This document shows positions 24,258 to 36,713 of a DNA stretch of 64,000 nt, piece by piece; position 1 is the first letter of the stretch; the number at the start of each line of letters is the position of its first letter. The notes under the pieces were generated by a model. It was given only the letters and a program-made list of their open reading frames with translations. It was not told the origin of the DNA and made no database searches. The position numbers and the translations under genes were made by a program. Origin of the DNA: Bilabrum cf. latius (Eukaryota > Bigyra: Bicosoecida > Bigyra > Bicosoecida); the NCBI GenBank assembly GCA_965178125.1, contig OZ237735.1, positions 124,001 through 188,000 on the forward strand, read 5' to 3'.

Positions 24258-26333
24258 TCAAGACGAGCCCGCCGCTGCTCCTGACGAGGCGGCGTCTGGC
24301 CCTGTCTGCGGCGGCTCAGCCCCATCCGTGGCCAACTGAACGAATCGGATAAAATCGTCCCCGGCAAGCCTGCGCTAGTAGGCCTTGGCGATCGCGTGCA
24401 GGCATGCGTTGATCCCCTTGTCGAACCAGTCCCTGTCGGCCGACTCCACGAATTCGAAATCGACCGTGCGCTGGTCCGTTGTGAAACTCAGGTACCGCAC
24501 CACGTCATGTGCGCTGCCGTATCGCTGCAGTGTGCGCGTAAAGACCCCAACTAGCGTTTCCACGATCGAGAAAAGTGACAGGTCCTTGCGGCCGCCGCCG
24601 TCTCGACCAGGCAGCTGGCACCAGCAGATGCGAGGCAGGCTCGAGTCCGACAGGTCCAAGAACAGAACCTTCAGGTGTGGGCGGCCGATTCCTTGGCAGT
24701 GCTTTGTCACTCGGACCCCGTGGAGGAGCGCGGCCACGAACGGCAGCCTGCTCAGCCCCTCCTGCAGCGCCGAGGAGGACCGCTCGTCCTCGCGCCCGCC
24801 TAGTCCTGCCGGCATGGCTCCAGAGGCAAACAGCCTGTCCAGGTCCCTATCAGGGGAGGCATCCGTTTTCTCCTCATGGCGACCCCTGTCCCTTGCGGAG
24901 AGCGACAATTCCTTGGACACGGACAGGGCCGACCTCACCTTGGCCCACCGCCCAGTGGCCCGCGCCCGCCTCGCGCCCTCGCCCCTGCCCCTGCTAGTGC
25001 GCACCTCGTCCCTCACGCCGGCCTCACGCCTGCTCCACGCATCTCTCCGCTTCCCGGGAAGCCCCATGCTGCGCCTCAGAGCAGCCCTCATCCTCGCCTT
25101 GGGGTCGTCCTCTTCTTCCTCCTCGTCCCCATCGTAGTACCGGGCAGGGTCACCGGCCATACCATGCGTGCCCCATCCGGAGCCCTCAACGCCTTTCGTA
25201 CGGGACCAGCTGCTGCCCGCTCCTGCCCGGCCAGCAGCAGCACCTCCGCGTCCTGATGGTGGCAGAGGTCCCTCCGGGTCATGATACCCAACACCCATGC
25301 CGCCGGGTGTGGACAGCTATACGGACCTGGGCTGACCCCCCGTTGGGGTCACCCAGGGGTCGCTCGGGATGTATTCGGACCGTCGGTGAGACGCAATCAC
25401 CCCGGAATCGAAATGGCCCCTGGGAGTCCGCGGCTGCGTCCTGTCAAAGACCCCGCCCGGGCCGTCCATCCTCCCGACGGAGGAAGAAGGCGGCCCTTCC
25501 AACGGGTGTTCACAAGCCACGGGAGACTGACTCGACTTGTGTGTGCTGTTCCAGCCACCAACAAAACCACCAAAGCCAGAAGGTGAACTCAAACCCGCAG
25601 TCGCACCCACACCAGCAGAAGCACCAGCAGAAGCAGAACGGCCCGTAGGCGCAGTGAGAGGGCCCCTCCCGACCTCGGCTCCCTCGGGGGCCCGCCTCAG
25701 CTGCGCAAGGGTGATTGTGCCTGCGCGCGAGGAAGGTCTAGAGCGATTCCTTTGCTATCCTTGCGCCGCCAAGGCTCGCTCGGGCGCGTCGCTAAAGCCG
25801 AAGGCTGCGGCCTTTTCCTGCATCGCCCGGCGGCGGAGCAAGGCGTGCGCTTCAGAGGCAGACGCGGCCAGCTTCCTATGCTGCTCTGCTTCCATCGCTT
25901 GTCTAGTCAGGGTTTCCTTCTCTGTCTGCAAACGAGCGATGATCAGTGATTGGCGCATCAACACCTCTTCGATTCCCGAAGCCTGCCCTGGGTTTAGGTG
26001 CAGCGAGGCCGATGTCGGCTATGCTCCCCAGCCGTCCAGACTTGGGGACCTTATGCTGCTAGAATCACCCATGGTTCTATATTTATGGTCGGATGAGTGA
26101 TGTTGAGAGCCTTGGAGGCGCTGACTCAGCTCTAGAATCTGCCTTCGCTGCTCCTGCAGGTCGACAGCCTTCGGGCTCTATTCTCCTGTCGGAGATCCTG
26201 GACTCCGCTGCTCAACCAGCCTGATCTGTGAATGAATGTGACGTAAATTAGCTGGCGATGCAACCCTACTCATGATTGTGGAACTACTGCTGGAGTCTTG
26301 GGGAGACGAGCACCCCGATGCCGAACGGATCAT
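24258..26333 (-). CDS. Coiled-coil protein with C-terminal PH-like domain, function unknown
   Basis: About 691 residues in one frame with TAGs at 26178, 26019, 25755, 25317 and 24375 read as Gln; the stop is TGA. Order: Ser-rich start; coiled coil (VDLQEQRRQILELSQRLQ and IARLQTEKETLTRQAMEAEQHRK); Gly/Ser/Pro-rich linker; acidic run (DEEEEEDD); basic region. Residues about 530-650 look like a PH-type fold. LLHGVRVTKHCQ is followed by strands with LKVLFLDLSDSSLPRICWC, SIVETLVGVFTRTL, then VRYLSFTTDQRTVDFEF and a terminal helix RDWFDKGINACLHAI. The arrangement suggests a membrane- or protein-recruited adaptor, but I do not recognise the family. The ATG at 26333 is the first after an in-frame TGA. 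A short intron near 26230 is possible but unproven. Confidence 0.7.
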
Positions 26334-26438
26334 CACGGCGCCGCGCACACAATTGTTCCGCAAGACAGCGGCAATCGACGGAGAACCGAAGAGGCTCTGG
26401 GTACTGTACTGACTCAAAGAGCCGTTGGATCGTCAACA
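26334..26438. promoter_or_regulatory. Head-to-head intergenic region (shared promoter, inferred)
   Basis: Only 105 bp separate the start codons of two divergent genes (24258-26333 minus and 26439-27728 plus). No core element was recognised; the call rests on geometry alone. Confidence 0.4.
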
Positions 26439-27728
26439 ATGCCGTTTGGCAACTCTTATGTTCTAATTGGTATCGCGGTTGCTGCTGCTGCGGCTGCAGT
26501 TGTGGTATACTACCAAATGCAATCCGTGAGAAATGTGCTAAATTGCTCGCACAGGTCTTTGTGCTCGGTACGCTCAAACAGGACGACGTATAGTAACCGT
26601 GTCGACCAAATCGAATAATCTATCTTGCAGCAGAAGGAGGAGCCAGAAATGGGCGCGATTGAGGCGCCCAAGGCTTCCGCAAAGACAGACAGCAAGCAGC
26701 CAGCAAGTAGCTCTAGTAGGGCCAAAAAGGAAGCTGTAGCCAGTGCAAGCGAAGCCTAGTCATCTAATTCTAGTAATGAACCATCTACGTCCGGTGTGGC
26801 TGAGTCTGTTGCACCAAGCTTGGTCGAGAGCGTGGATGTCCCTCCCGTTGCCGCGAAGGAAGCTTCGTCTGGAGCTGGTGCAAGCGATGCCGTGACTGCA
26901 AGCACCGCAGTCGTGGGGGTTGACCTCGCCGATGATGAGGAAGAAGAAGACGAAAGGGATGCACCCGCCGCCGATGTGGAGGCGGTGTCCCGCGACGAGC
27001 TGCTTGCCGTGATGTCCGAGCTGCGAGACGCCATGAAGGCCAAGATCGGTGAGCTGAAGCAGGCCGTGGAGGACGGATTGCTGGCGGAGGAGTAGTGCGC
27101 GGAGGAGATCGAAAAGGCCGGGTAGGAGACCCAGCGTGAGGTGTGTGGGGCGCACGGCTTCGACCAGGAGGCCATCAGCAAGGCCATCGAGAAGCACGAG
27201 CGCGACCCGGAGGTCAAGAAGGTGCTCCGCTCCATGCGCGACCAGCTCATGCCCGAGGAGGCCTCCAGGGTGCTCGGTCAGATCGACGACCTCCTGGGAG
27301 CAGAGCAGGTCGTGCCTGAGGACATGACCGTGGACAAGCTAGTAAGGCTCATCCGGCAGAACACGGAGATCTCGGTGCGCATCATGCAGGAGCAGGCGGA
27401 CAAGGTGCTCAAGGATAACAGCCCCAGCCCCGACACGGTGCAGAAATTCGCGCAGTCCACGCTGCAGCGGGCCCCCCAGAGCACGAAGGAGACCTTCGAG
27501 GAGATGGGCATCAAGGCGGGGCACTTCGCCGCGTCCATGATGAGGTTCCAGGGAGAGCCCAAGGTGCAGGAGGCGGAGCAATCGGCTAGGATGAGTCTGC
27601 TGCTCGTGCAGCAGCAGATTCAGATGCGCCTCGGCGGACCAGAGTTCGCGCAGAGGCTCCAGCAGATGCAGCAGATGCAGATGATGGCACAGATGCAATA
27701 GCAGCAGGCTGCTGGGGGAGGCATGTGA
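26439..27728 (+). CDS. N-terminally membrane-anchored coiled-coil protein, function unknown
   Basis: Two exons, 26439-26525 and 26631-27728 (intron 105 nt, GTGAGA...TTGCAG), 394 residues. Exon 1 encodes a short start and one membrane helix (YVLIGIAVAAAAAAVVVYY), a signal-anchor. A Ser/Ala/acid-rich spacer follows, then a helical region with coiled-coil character (SELRDAMKAKIGELKQAV and later QREV... to the C-terminus). TAGs at 26757, 27093, 27123 and 27699 are read as Gln. The last one lies in a Gln/Met-rich tail (QQMQQMQMMAQMQ, TAG, QQ), where Gln is the natural reading. The stop is TGA. I do not recognise the family. Confidence 0.75.
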
Positions 27729-27947
27729 TTTATCTATGTCTGATTGTTTGTACAGGCTACACTGTTCTCGCATACTGTGTTGAAATCAACCTCGAGGGCC
27801 CCCCCGGGCGACCGGCGGCGCAAGACCCTCGAGCCTCGAAATCCTTTGTAGCGTCACGGTGTTGAAAACCGGCGGTGCAGTTCAACACCCACCATCCTCC
27901 TAAAAAGCACTTCGATCTCCCTTAGCAGGGAGCCGCGAACCGCTGAT

Positions 27948-30900
27948 ATGCGACGCAGCGTGCTATGTGTACTACTTGCATCTACTACGGCCATGATGCG
28001 CGTGTGTGCAGCTGGAATTGACAGGCTCAGCGCTGTGCTGCAGCATGATCTCCCCGCTCCAACCGAAGTTGGCGTCCACGGCAGGCGCTACCTGCACAAT
28101 GTCGACGTCCAAGACGAGCTTGGTGGCAGAGTTTAGTTTGGATATGACGCAACTGTGCACCATCATGTCGAGGTTCTGGATGAGTGGCCGAGTCTGGACC
28201 GTGTGGTGTGCGACGAGGCGGACGGATCGCTGCGTCTCGAAGGAGCGAGCGTCAGAGAGCTCAAGGGCCGCCTCTTTCCTGGGAGCATTGTCGTTGGGTC
28301 CGAAACATGGAAGTGCAAGTCATCAAAGAATCGGGTCGCCCCATTCTACCGAGAGGTGCTCCAAGTTGGCAGCCATCAGCTGCTACCCGACGGCACCTTG
28401 GCTCTCGAGGTCTCCACGGCTCCCTCGTCCTTTGAGGCGTGCTTCTCGAGCATATCTACACACATGTCACGCACTCCCGGTGTGATAGAGCGTGAGTTTG
28501 TTGCCAAGTCCCCCTGATTCCATGTTTGGTCATCCCAGACCCACCGTTCTCCCCAACGGACCGGATGCTTGTTCACCCTCCCGCAGGTGAGGTCCAAGCC
28601 ACAATTTCGGAACTTTAGCGCGGGATTTACTTGAACGATACTTCAATTAGTCGACAGGCAGCAAGAAAGCTTCAAGAACTGGGGCGACGGAGGCTTATGT
28701 GGGGCTGGGTGTCGGACGCTGCTTCGGCGGTCAGCTCGGCTGCAAACGCCGTAGGCTCTGCCGTATCCTCTGCGGCGTCCGCGGTGGCCAGCGGGTTCTC
28801 CTGGGAATGGGGTGACACCCAATTCTACGAGCGCTCTCTGCTGAAGTGGAACTACGACTCGTACTCGAGGAAGCCGACGCCAAAGACGGTCGATCTTCTC
28901 GGAAGAGACATTCAGTGCAAGGATTGCTATGGGTATGTGGGCGCGAATGTCAAGTTCATCTTAAAGATGGACTGGTGGAACCTACAGGAGTTCGAGGGTG
29001 AGCTGATCCTGCCTCGCTTCGCATGTTGCCCAGCTTCGCGCAACCCCGCCGCCGTCGTCCAACCAACCAACCCGCCTCGCTTCGGCCATCCATTCACCTT
29101 TTTCGTCCGCCATCGCAGTGTCCGCGTACGCCGGTGTGGTCCTGGGAGTTGATATCACGGTGGTTGCCACGGAAGAGCTCGTGAACCGCTTCCAGACCAC
29201 CAAGGTGCAGCCGCAGACGGACTACCCCGACATCAAGTTCTCCATCTCTGGCGTCCCCGTGACCATCGAGGTCTCGGGGAAAGCAGACATGAAGGTGCAG
29301 GCAGATGGAGCCGAGAACGTCCGGATCGTCGGCCCTGGATTCTGGATCGACAACTCCATCACGGCCGGCGTGGCCTACGACAAGTCGTCCGGGTGGCGAC
29401 TCATCAAGGAGAGGACCGCGGAGATGGACTCGAGGAAGCCCGGGCTGGACGTTGCCGGAGACGCGAGCTTCCGGGCCACGCTGATGATCGAGGCGACCTT
29501 TTCGCTGTGGGGCAGCTGGGACATCGCGGTGGGCGTGCACCCCTGGCTGCAGCTCGACCTCAGGCCGGACAGGTGCCCTGGGGACAGCACTGAGATCTCA
29601 CTGTCGCTGGGATGCGACGGGCAGCTCACCATCGGCAATCCATCCATCCAGCTCTCCCTCCCCCGGCAGTGCATCTCCAGTGCATGCCTGGGGCCCTACT
29701 CCACCGTGCTCGAGCTGCCAAGCGGCGGGTTGTTGCCCAAGACCTACGACTTCAACATCAAGACCGGCCAGAAACTCGCTGGCCAGGGCCTCAGCGGCTG
29801 CGTGCCCAGCCGCTCCTCCCCGGGGTCGAGCGCAGGATACGGGTCCAGCTCGTCTGCCTCCTCCGCCTCGACTTCGTCTAGCTCCAGCAGCAGCAGCAGC
29901 TACCAAGACGACGACTACGACGACGACGACTACACATCATGGAACGACGATACCGACGACGACACCAGCAGCAGCTGGTTCGGAGGAGGTGACGACGGTG
30001 ATGACGAAAGCGACGACTGGTGGTGGCGGCGCAGGCTGACCTCCTCCGACTCGGCTGCCAGCTCGACTCTGGTCGGCGAAGCTCCTGCCCGCCGCAGGCG
30101 CACTGACACTCCACCGGCACCCCAGCCCGCGATTTGCGGAGCCAACGGGTGCGTCCTGCAGCTCAGCGAGTGGTCGGCGTGCAGCGCGGCGTGCGGCAAA
30201 GCGCAGCAGACCAGGCAGGCCCTCTGCCGGACGAACGGTGGAACAGGGCTCGCGGTTGCGTCATCCTTGTGCCGGTATAACGCCACAACCGGGGAGGAGG
30301 TGCCTGCCCCCGAGCTGTCCCGCGACTGCTCCAGCAGCTGCCTCAACCTGGCCCCCAACGGCGATACCCCCTTTGCCGATTTCAGCGACAGGGCAAAGCG
30401 CAGGGAGCTCCGACACGTGCTATTCCCTGGGACGGGCCACGGAGTGCAATTGAACGGGACAAACCGGTACCGCGGCTGCTTCTTGTTGCAGGAAGGAGAC
30501 AACGCGGTGGACACCATGCTGGACAAGACGAGCGGCAACAGCATGATGATGCTGCAGCTGTACGGCAGCGGGGAGGACCTTGCGGCCCCCACGGGGCTGC
30601 GGTCTCTGTTTGCTGGGAGCAGGTCCTTCGACTCTCAGCTGAGCGCCATCATGACCCAGGAAAGCGACAGGCTCTCTCCCAGCAGCAGGGTCTACGTCTT
30701 CGCCCGCCACACGGACCCGGAAGCCCAGGTGAACTTCAGGGTGGAGGCGACGTCCTTCACCCTGCTGGCCCCGGGCATGGCCGCCCAGGTGGTGACCAAG
30801 CCGTTCGACCAGCAGCTCGGGGCCCAGCCCGCGCCCTGGCCCCAGGGCTTCGAGGAGAGCGAACTCCCGTTCAGCGTCGGGCTGTGCGCGGACGTTGACT

Positions 30901-33900
30901 TCGCCAAGCCCTGGCTGTATGACGGAACCCTTGAGCAGCTTGGATACGACTCGGACACGCTCAACGCGTCTGCCCGCACGGCGGCTCGACTGGACACTGG
31001 CGCCCGGGAGACCCTCAACTACACCCAGATCTAGGCGTATGCCGAAGGTTCCCCCACGTCTTTGGCCGGTTCGACTGCATCCCAGCGGAGGTACTTCATG
31101 CTGCAATCCGCGGGGGACACCTCCGGGGTGCTCTTCTTCGCCGCTCAGGCATCCCTCGTCTACGGGGACACTTCGGATCTCGGAAACGCGGCGCCTGGGG
31201 CCAGCGAGACGAACGGCACGAACGGCCTTCAGTTTGACCTGCAGTGCGGGTGGAAGGACGAGGACGGGTGGCCCAGCGACGAGTCGCCCGGCCGTTGGGC
31301 CGCCACCGCTGCCCCGGAAGAGGCGCCCGGGGTGCTCAGCCTCCTCATCGCGGGGAGTGATTACAGGCCGGGATCGTACGCGTGCTCCTCGAGCGTGCTG
31401 GGCATGGGGTTTGCCCTGGGCGTGATGGGCATCGAGATCACGGACCTGGGGCCGGGACAGACGATCAAGCAAACGGCACCCGCCCTGGGGTACCGCATGT
31501 TCCGCGCACGCGTGTCCTCCACTGCATCCGCTGCCCGCATCGCTCTGCACTCCATCGTGGGGGATGCCGACCTGTTCGTGCACCGGCGACAATTTATCAC
31601 GTTCCCCCGTCAGGACCATATTTGGTTTAGTAAAGAGTCAGCGGGCGAACTGGACGAAGTCATCGTCTCCAGCCTGGACACGTACTACAGCGAGGAGCTC
31701 TGGATCGGAGTGTACGCCTATTCCAGCGCCGAGTTCGAGATCTCGCTGCAGGCCTACGAGCGTCTTGAGCAGGGAGACACGGTTTCCCGCGCGCTGCAGT
31801 CGGAGGGCTACAACTATTTCGTGGGCGCCGACGAGTCGCAGCAGGCGGCGGCGGCGGCCTCTGGAGCGTCCGAGGCGGCCGAGTCCTCGTTCAACCTCAG
31901 GGTGCGATCCCCGGTGGACGCGCCCACCACCATGGGGCTGTACGCAGGAGCCAGCGATGCGTTCTTCCCCGTGGTGAAGCAGGGCTTCGCGGGCATTGCG
32001 GTGGAAGGCATCGAGCCCGGGCAGGTGGCCGCGGCAGAGCGCCCCTACCTCGCCGGCTCCTCTGTGGCCCGTCAGATGATCGTGGCCACCAGGTCGGACT
32101 TCCACGACTCATCTCGGCCTGGGGATCAGGCCGCCCAGCAGGGCACCAGCACGGCGGACTTGGGCTCGCCGGAGGACGGCACTACTCGGAGGCAGCTGTC
32201 TGAGGCCGCAGGGGAATCTAGTGCTCGCCTCCTGCAGCAGGCGCCCTCTCCGTTGCAGGACGCTGAGGGGCATTATTTCGAGGAGACTGACCTCATGTTC
32301 CGGCGGTCCACCCGAGGGGGAGGGCTGCAGGTCTCGTACCCCGAGATCCACTGGGCGCCGCTCATGGGTGAAGCGACCTCGCCAGACTAGCAGGGCAGGC
32401 GCAGGACCGACGCTGAAGCAGTCAGCGCTAACCCACACTAGGCCGGTGAAGCGCTCGTGACCGCCGTGACGAGAACGATGAAAGCCCTCCACAAGCACGC
32501 TACCCAGGCAGAAGCTGGGACCGGCAGGGAACTGATGCCCACGGACGCGGGGCTGCGCGTGCGTGCCGTGCACCATGCCGACTCGCGGCATGGGCATCTC
32601 TCCCAGCCCGACGCCTCGGCTCTGCACCCGATCGCACTAGCGGGGCGCCGTCTGAGCGGCCCGTCGGGGGACGGTTCGGCCGATGCGGATAACTCGTGGC
32701 GCTTTGACGTGCCTCTCGACAGATTCATGTCGGGGCGGTGGCAGCGAGTGGTCGACTGCTCCGTGTCGATCGGCGATTTCGTGGCCCGCGGTTGCGGGGC
32801 AGTGCGGGCGGGTGCCTCCGACACGACACACCTGAGGCTGGTGCTGCCAGCAAGGTCCGACATGCTCGTGAGCGTGGCTTCCATGACGCAGGCCGGTGAG
32901 CCATCGGACGCCGCCTACAAGGTGCGGGTCCGCGCCTTGGAACCACCCGCCCCGGGGATGGCAGACGAAGAGGTGACATCCTCCACGCAGACGTTCAGCG
33001 TGCCCAACTGTGCCTACCAGCCGCAGGAGCTGTATATCGCCGTGGAGGGACAGAACCAGCCGGGTGACAGCGATGCCGGAAACTCGGGCATCCACTTCGA
33101 GGTGCTGCTGTCAGGTACCCTGTCGGTGGGTGGGATTTGTGACTCGTACGAGTGGGCCTCGACCGCCTGGCGCCCTTGCGACGTTGAGTGCGGGGAGGGC
33201 ACTCAGCGCAGGGCCGTGTGGTGCCAGACCAAGGGCGGGACTGTGGTGGACTCGAGGCTGTGCAACCAGGCCCTCAAGCCCGCTGAAGAGGAGGCTTGCG
33301 ACGTCGGTGCGTGCGAGTGGTCCCAGACTGGCTGGGGCGCGTGCTCTGAGCCGTGCGGCGGGGGGTCGCAGAGCCGCCTGCTCGAGTGCCGGAACCAAGG
33401 AGGCACTGGGCGGCTGGTGCTTGATGCACATTGCACCGATCCGCCTGAGGCTACGAGAGAATGCAACACGCAGGAGTGCCCCGCCCGGTTCTGGTACACT
33501 GGCGAGTGGCGCGCGTGCAGCAGGCAGTGCGGTCGAGGCACACGCAGCCGCGAAGTGGCGTGCGGGCAGCGGGGGCCCTGCACGTTCGAGACCGAAGACG
33601 GCCGCATCGAGCTGTGCGCCGAGCAGAGGAGCCAGCTGTGGCACGTGGTGGACGAGGGCCTCTGCGACAGGAGGAGGAAGCCTGCCGTGGAGGAGGCGTG
33701 CGGCATGGAAAAGTGCAGGGAACTGCAGTACGACCTCACGTACTTTGACGCCGAGGTGCTGACGAGCGGCACACCCGCCGAGGTGCTGCTGGCCCCAGGC
33801 CAGAACGCCTTCTTCTCTTTCGAGCGGCCCAGTGCAGCCACCAAGGGCATCTGCCTGGTGGCGCAGAGCTTCGAGCCCACGGGCCGGCGGTGCTCCGTGG

Positions 33901-36632
33901 AGGCGGAACGGCGGGTGGGCGCCTGCAACAGCGCCCTCCTCGGGTGTCTGCACGCAGCTCGCCAGCAGCAGGCAGGTGCCGCCAGTGGCGGCTCTGCGGC
34001 TTCGAACGAGACGGCTGCCCCTCTGCCCACCCTGTTGGACTCCGTGTCTGCGTGCCACGGGGAGCACATCGCGTGCGTCTCGCAGGACGTCTGCAACGAC
34101 AGAGTGGAAGCTGTGGTGGAGTCGGCCAAGCAGGGATGCCTGGATGCCATGGTGGCACTCGGGGCTCTGAACGCCAGCGCCACCTGGACCGATGCGGAGT
34201 CAATGTGCACCGCGAACGCCAGCTCCGCCCCTCGTGCCTCGGCCGCGTCGGGCCTATAGAGGGAGCTGGTGCTGCGAGTGGCCCGCGCTGGACGGTCCGC
34301 GGACGACCCCGTCCTGCGATTTGAGCCCCCGGTGAGCCCGCAGACGTCTGACTGGGCCTCGCACAGCCCCGACAAGACTGGGGAACAGCGCATGGTGATC
34401 TGGGAGACGGACGGCTACGACCGTGACGCCGATCGCATCCTGGTGGGCCTCTCTGCCCCGTCCGCTGCTTTGAAAGCCAGGCTTCGGGTGACGGCCCTAT
34501 CGTCCTTCCCAGTGCAGTCCGAGGGCAGCTTCTTGGGCGGTGATTCTGGGACCATCACGGCGGAGCAGATCCGGAGGGGCGGCCTGCAGCTCGAGCTGAC
34601 CCTGTCCTGCGACATGTTCGTGGACCCCGCAGTGCTGGCCCAAAAGGCGCGGGAGCGTGCGGGACTGGCGGCCCCGGAGGTGCTGTCCCGGGCCGAGGTG
34701 GAGGCGCGAGCGGCCAATGGGACGCTGTCGCTGACCGACCTGGACGTGATCCGCAACCAGCGCGCCATGACCTCGAGCATGCTGGTGCAGGGCATCACGG
34801 CCAGGGAGTCCTCCGCGGCGGGGTGGAATTCGCTGGCCCAGCCCGAGATCGTCTTCGGCGAGGAGGAGGCAGAGAGCACCCCCCAGGGATCGACCCCTCT
34901 GGTGCGCTTCTCCTTCGGCATGACGAGAGCCACCGTGACCCTGCCGCCAGTGCCCGGATACAACCCCAACGGGGACGAGTCACTGAGCGTGCGCATCCCC
35001 GGGCTGATGCTGCGATCGGGCGTGGACACCGTGGCCGAGGGAGCTCGCGTGACTGTTCTCTCGGACATGGCCGACTGCCGCGTGGGCGAGTGGGGCCCCT
35101 GGTCCGACTGCGACCGGGTGTGCGCCGAGGGCGAGCAAACCAGGCAGAGACAGGTGCTGCGCGCCCCGAGAGGCGTCGGGGCTGCATGTCCCGCAACGAT
35201 CGAGACCCGCACTTGCAACACATGCGACCGCTGCTCCACCCGCTAGTGCACAAATGACGGTTTCTGCATCCAGGGCCAGTGCCAGTGCAAGCCTGGATAC
35301 AGCGGTGCCGGCTGCGAGGGTCCCCCGCGCGACCCCGACGCCGTGTACTTTTACACCGTGGGCGAGTGGGGCGAGTGCACGGCGCAGTGTGGCGGCGGGC
35401 GCCAGGTGCGGCAGCTGGGCTGCATGGTGCTGGGGGCGGCGGCTGCCCCCGGCGCTGCTGCCACCTCGGCCACCCAAGTGGGTTTGGACGAGTGCACCCG
35501 TCGGCAGGACGTGGCGGGTGCCCTACCGCAGGATGAGCGCCCGTGCAACTTGTTCGCGTGCGAGGACGAGGCTCGCGTGGATGGCAGTGCAACGCTGCTG
35601 CTTCCCGCGTCTAGCTCGAGCCTCGGTCTGGGAGACGCATCGTCGAGCGACGGGCTGCTGGAGGACGTCCGCATCGACCTGAGCAGGTCTCTGTTCATCG
35701 CGCCAAGGAGGGTGCGGGTGGACTGGCTGAAGCCGGGAGACCTGCGGGAGCAGGCTGTCGATGGTGCGGATGGAGATGCCACGGAGACGGTGCTCGAGGT
35801 GCACGTGCAGTTCACGATCCTGCCGATCACGGCCATCGAGTCTGGTGAGTACGGCACCGGCTCCCAGCAGCAGGCAGCCACACCGGAGGAGCAGGACGAT
35901 GGCAACATGGAGGGCGATTCGGAGGCAGGCGGCCTGGTGTCCACCGTGGTGACTGAGCTGCTCAGGCAGACGGAGGACCCCGCCAGCGTCCTGCGCACGC
36001 GCGGCACCTACCTCCGCCGCATGGATCCGACCTCGGTGGAGCTCCAGGCGAGGCAAGGGGTGGCTGGCGACCCGGTCGCACTCGAGGACCTGCCGCGGCA
36101 AGAGCAGCCCGGAGGGGGCGGTGGAGAGGGCGAACCAAGCCCATCCCCGTCTCCTGGGCCCGGGCCCGGCCCTTCCACCAGCCAGTCCCCTGCACCGAAC
36201 ACGACCTCGCCTACAGACCCACTGGACGGGCTGCAGGGGCCTGGCAGCGAGGACCCGGAGGGTGGTGTCTCGAAGGGGGCGCTCGCCGGGATGGGGGCCG
36301 CCATTGCAGTGCTGGCAGTGGCTGTCGCTGGCCTCGGTGTGGCCTTCTGGATGTCACGGACGGAGGCGGGCGCGGATCCCGCCAAGATGCGCCAGTCCAC
36401 CATTGCGAGCGCGTCGAGGACCGCGCACTCCACGGGACCCGCGAGCCACCAGACCGACCAGGTGAATCCCGTGTACCGAGTGAGCGGGGAGCATGAGCCC
36501 TCCTCAGGGCCTACCATCGCCGTGCAGCAGCATGACGATGAAACAGGCGTGCAGCATGCGCGGCAACTGAGGATCGGGTCTATGGCTGGCTTGGCGCCGG
36601 GAGTGGAAGCGCCACACGCTGGAGTAGTTTGA
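27948..36632 (+). CDS. Giant type I membrane protein with thrombospondin type 1 repeats
   Basis: Three exons, 27948-28491, 28587-28997 and 29119-36632 (introns 95 and 121 nt, both near the 5' end), about 2,822 residues, TGA stop. TAGs at 28134, 28616, 31032, 32388, 32439, 34257 and 35244 are read as Gln. A signal peptide (MRRSVLCVLLASTTAMMRVCAA) opens the protein. Six TSP1-type modules with WxxCxxxCG cores start near 30163, 33151, 33316, 33497, 35090 and 35359. An EGF-like segment lies between the last two (35247-35320: CTNDGFC, CQCKPGYSGAGC). Poly-Ser/Asp stretches lie at 29860-30020. One membrane helix (residues about 2706-2732, GAAIAVLAVAVAGLGVAFWM) precedes a cytoplasmic tail of about 90 residues. 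TSP1 modules mediate extracellular adhesion, so this is probably a cell-surface adhesin or matrix receptor. Ligand unknown. Confidence 0.87.
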
Positions 36633-36713
36633 CACATCTTTTCTACTGCAATTGTACTGAGAAGAAGATCCTTCGCTCGACTGAGATTGTTGATCTTGAT
36701 TTATCACAGTAAG

